DNA of 64,000 bases from Aeromicrobium terrae (GTDB taxonomy: Bacteria > Actinomycetota > Actinomycetes > Propionibacteriales > Nocardioidaceae): NCBI RefSeq assembly GCF_008039565.1, contig NZ_VDUX01000001.1:62001-126000 (forward strand), written 5' to 3'. Under the pieces are notes generated by a model. The model did no database searches, was not told the origin of the DNA, and saw nothing but the letters and a program-made list of their open reading frames with translations. This document shows positions 61,648 to 64,000 of this stretch, in pieces (position 1 is the first letter of the stretch; every line of letters begins with the position of its first letter). A program made the translations under genes and the position numbers.

Positions 61648-63006
61648 TCAGTGCCACCCGGCCGGGTCGTGGCCGCCTGGCAGCTCGGCCGCCGGGTCGT
61701 ACGGCGTCCGGGTGAAGACGAACGACGCGAGGTCCAGCTGGACCGGGACCCCGTCGGCGTCGCGCCGGACGGTCAGGGTCTCGCCGGCGTAGTAACCCTC
61801 GAGGCCGATCCAGGCGTCTCCGCGCCGGGTGAACCGGGCGCCGCGTCCCTCGCCCGGCGTGCCGAGCCGGAGACCGTCGGTGCCGTCCAGCCGCAGGGTG
61901 AAGGCCTGCGTGCCCCAGAACCACTCACCGACGAGGTCGAGCCCGGCCTCGTGGGCGGTGTCGACGCTCCACGGAGCTGGGAGGTGCGGTTCGTGCTCGT
62001 GGAGCAGGTCGAGCAGGTCCGCGTTGACCGTGCCCAAGCCCGACGTCGCGTTCGTGAGCAGCACCGCGCCGTCGCCGGTCTCGAGGTCGACCCGCAGGGT
62101 CGCCAGGAAGCCCGGCATCGATCCGCCGTGCCCGGCGTACCGGCGTCCGTCGACGTTCCAGACCTGCCAGCCGAGCCCGTGCGCGCTGCCCCAGGCGACG
62201 TCGGGGACGTCGTTGAGCGCGACGGGCCGGAGCATCTCGGTCAGGGTGTCCGCGGCGAGGACGTCCCGGGTCGCCCCGGCGAGGAACGCGGCCCAGCCGG
62301 CCAGGTCGGTGATCGACGCCCAGAGCTGGCCCGCCGGGGCCATGGCGCCGGCGTCGTGCTCCGGCTCGGCGTGGACCAGGTCGGCGAACGGGTGCACCGC
62401 GAGCCCGGGGGCGGCGTCGGCAGGCGGCCGGGTCGTCATGGTCAGGCCGAGAGGCCGCAGGATGCCGCCCTCCACGGCCTCGGTCCAGGCCACGCCGCGG
62501 CGACGGGCGACGATCTCGCCGAGGACCGCGTACCCGGTGTTCGAGTAGTGGTAGCGCGTGCCCGGGGCGAAGCGCAGCTGCGGAGCGGCCTCGACGAGGG
62601 CCGGCCAGTCGTCGCCCGGCGCGCGCTCCCACCAGGGGCCGTCGGTCTCCGACTGCAGTCCGGACGTGTGGGTGAGGAGCTGCCCGACGGTCACCCGGCC
62701 CAGGTCGAGCGACGCGAGCTCGGGGAGGTGGTCGGCGGCGGTGTCGGCGAGATCGAGCGAACCCTCGTCGCGCAGCCGCATGACCTCCACGGCCACGAAC
62801 GTCTTCGTGATGGAGCCCAGGCGGTAGGCGGTGGCCGCGGTCGGCGCGAGGCCGTCGCGTCGGCCGTCGAGGGTGCCGGCCGCGTCGGACCAGACCACCT
62901 GATCGTCCCGCACGACGGCGGCGACGACCGACGGCAGGCGCCGGTCGGCCTGCTCCTCGCGGAGGCGCCGGCCGAGCAGGACCGCCGTCGCCGGGGAGAG
63001 CGCCAT
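61648..63006 (-). CDS. Serine hydrolase of the beta-lactamase / D-aminopeptidase family
   Basis: The 452-residue protein has SITK (65-68) with the nucleophile serine and general-base lysine, YSN as the second motif and GHGGSMPG as the third, as in class C beta-lactamases, esterase EstB and D-aminopeptidases. A C-terminal lipocalin-like domain (about 345-452) is common in family members. No signal peptide is visible, so it is probably cytoplasmic and not a resistance beta-lactamase. It follows pepA on the same strand after eight bases. Confidence 0.88.
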   Translation of the reverse strand: MALSPATAVLLGRRLREEQADRRLPSVVAAVVRDDQVVWSDAAGTLDGRRDGLAPTAATAYRLGSITKTFVAVEVMRLRDEGSLDLADTAADHLPELASLDLGRVTVGQLLTHTSGLQSETDGPWWERAPGDDWPALVEAAPQLRFAPGTRYHYSNTGYAVLGEIVARRRGVAWTEAVEGGILRPLGLTMTTRPPADAAPGLAVHPFADLVHAEPEHDAGAMAPAGQLWASITDLAGWAAFLAGATRDVLAADTLTEMLRPVALNDVPDVAWGSAHGLGWQVWNVDGRRYAGHGGSMPGFLATLRVDLETGDGAVLLTNATSGLGTVNADLLDLLHEHEPHLPAPWSVDTAHEAGLDLVGEWFWGTQAFTLRLDGTDGLRLGTPGEGRGARFTRRGDAWIGLEGYYAGETLTVRRDADGVPVQLDLASFVFTRTPYDPAAELPGGHDPAGWH

Positions 63007-63014
63007 GGCCGACG

Positions 63015-64000
63015 TCAGCCGGCGGAGCCGGCCAGCTCGGAGGCGAGCTGGACGAGCGTGCGGACCGCGACGCCCGTGCCGCCCACGGGCGTGTAGTCGC
63101 GCGCGGAGCCCTCGTTGAACGACGGACCGGCGATGTCGAGGTGGGCCCACGGCACGTCGCCGACGAACTCCCGCAGGAACGCGGCGGCGAACAGCGTGCC
63201 GCCGTACGGCTTCGGGTTGTGCTGGCGGAGGTCGGCGATGGAGGAGGAGTTCACCTTCTCCTTCATCTCCTCGACGATCGGCAGCGGCCACATGGACTCG
63301 CCGGCCGTCTTGGAGGCCTCGAAGACCTGGTCGCGGAAGTCGTCGTCGTTGCCCAGGATGCCCGCGGTGAGCTCGCCGAGCGCGATCATGCAGGCGCCGG
63401 TCAGGGTCGCGACGTCGATGATGCGGTCGGGCTTGGCCTCTACCGCGAGCGAGAGGCCGTCCGCCAGGACGAGCCGACCCTCGGCGTCGGTGTTGTGGAC
63501 CTCGACGGTGGACCCGTTACGCATGGAGAGCACGTCGCCGGGCCGGGTGGCCGAGCCGCTGGGCATGTTCTCGGCGAGGCAGGCGAACGTCGTGACCTTG
63601 ATCGGCAGGCCGAGCTCGGCGATGGCCACGGTCGCCCCGACGACGGCCGCGGCGCCCGCCATGTCGAGCTTCATGGTCTGCATCGACGCGCCGGGCTTGA
63701 TCGACAGGCCGCCGGAGTCGAACGTGATGCCCTTGCCCACGAGGGCGATGTGCTGCGTGGCGCCGGCGGGGGAGTAGGTGAGCTTGACGAGGCGCGGCGG
63801 GGCGTCGGAGCCGGAGCCCACGCCGATCAGTCCGCCGCAGCGCTCACGGGCCAGGCGCTTCTCGTCCCAGACCTGCACCTTCACCGGGCTGCCCTGGGTG
63901 CCGACGTGCTCGGCGATGGCGTCGGCGAACATCGGCGGACGCAGGTCGCCGGGCGGGGTGTTGACCCAGCTCCGGACCACGTTGACCGCTCCGGTGACGA
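63015..64000 (-). CDS. pepA: Leucyl aminopeptidase (M17), 5' end beyond the window
   Basis: The C-terminal about 328 residues of an M17 aminopeptidase are present: metal/active-site motifs GKGITFDSGGLSIKP (Lys and Asp), AGAAAVVGA and the signature NTDAEGRLVLADGL with its Asp, Glu and Arg. The frame is open to the window edge and homologues have an additional N-terminal domain of about 160 residues. The enzyme removes N-terminal residues from peptides with two metal ions. The GTG at 63980 is internal, not the start. Confidence 0.94.
   Translation of the reverse strand, partial: VTGAVNVVRSWVNTPPGDLRPPMFADAIAEHVGTQGSPVKVQVWDEKRLARERCGGLIGVGSGSDAPPRLVKLTYSPAGATQHIALVGKGITFDSGGLSIKPGASMQTMKLDMAGAAAVVGATVAIAELGLPIKVTTFACLAENMPSGSATRPGDVLSMRNGSTVEVHNTDAEGRLVLADGLSLAVEAKPDRIIDVATLTGACMIALGELTAGILGNDDDFRDQVFEASKTAGESMWPLPIVEEMKEKVNSSSIADLRQHNPKPYGGTLFAAAFLREFVGDVPWAHLDIAGPSFNEGSARDYTPVGGTGVAVRTLVQLASELAGSAG

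Noticed and set aside
61648..63006. Beta-lactam resistance gene
   Set aside because: The SxxK/YxN/HxG pattern is shared by esterases and aminopeptidases, and no export signal is present.

Overview
The window is a gene-dense chromosomal segment of a high-GC Gram-positive bacterium (Actinomycetota). The gene set and neighbourhoods point there: a WhiB-family regulator, glnE with two type I glutamine synthetases, DUF4191, an RNase H/phosphatase fusion beside a zinc-ribbon protein and Nif3 (the order seen in Mycobacterium tuberculosis Rv2228c-Rv2230c), a CYP130-like P450, an Rv1900c-like hydrolase/cyclase, a UfaA1 cluster and a DesA3/oxidoreductase pair. I infer a non-mycobacterial actinomycete, perhaps Propionibacteriales/Nocardioidaceae; no 16S rRNA is present to settle this. 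No phage, insertion sequence or CRISPR array is visible.

Layout. 1-10 kb: the tail of an unknown gene with a terminator, tRNA-Val(TAC), an LPXTG surface protein, a nitronate monooxygenase-like flavoenzyme, RecQ with a phosphoribosyltransferase-like tail, the Nif3/zinc-ribbon/RNase H operon, YaaA, an ArsB-like permease and a TMEM165-type transporter under a predicted yybP-ykoY (Mn2+) riboswitch. 10-13 kb: RNase P RNA and a hydrolase/cyclase plus hydrolase pair. 13-18.2 kb: four secreted GH16 glycoside hydrolase paralogues, interrupted by methionine aminopeptidase and two small genes. 18.2-25.3 kb: panB, nadE, glnA2, glnE. 25.3-32 kb: lipid modification (WhiB3-like regulator, UfaA1-like methyltransferase, DUF1365, FAD oxidoreductase, desaturase, ferredoxin reductase, TetR). 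32-44.5 kb: accessory redox genes and regulators: a polytopic membrane hydrolase, CYP130 with TetR, a carotenoid-desaturase-like flavoprotein with TetR, a membrane adenylate cyclase, an SDR/reductase pair with a KstR-like operator, and an MBL hydrolase. 44.5-49.2 kb: two-component system with a divergent ABC/FtsX transporter. 49.2-52.8 kb: azoreductase/MarR pair, LLM flavoenzyme and glnA1 behind a very good GlnR box. 52.8-64 kb: RDD protein, lipoprotein, DUF4191, lipA, lipB, DinB protein, TIGR01777 epimerase, sucB, lpdA, J-domain-like protein, serine hydrolase and the 3' part of pepA.

How genes work together. LipB makes octanoyl-protein and LipA converts it to lipoyl groups on SucB, whose lipoyl domains are reoxidised by LpdA: the complete lipoylation/2-oxoglutarate dehydrogenase set lies within 7 kb. 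GlnE is the candidate modifier of GlnA1 (adenylylation tyrosine present) but not of adjacent GlnA2 (that tyrosine is replaced). The lipid genes would desaturate, methylate and reduce membrane acyl chains.

A recurrent feature is start-codon architecture: at least 22 genes have a -10-like hexamer (TANNNT or close) exactly six bases before an ATG or GTG and no Shine-Dalgarno sequence, implying widespread leaderless transcription. Several intergenic palindromes give candidate operators. Stretches over 300 bases without protein genes occur only at 90-363 (terminator and tRNA) and 9978-10666 (riboswitch and RNase P RNA).
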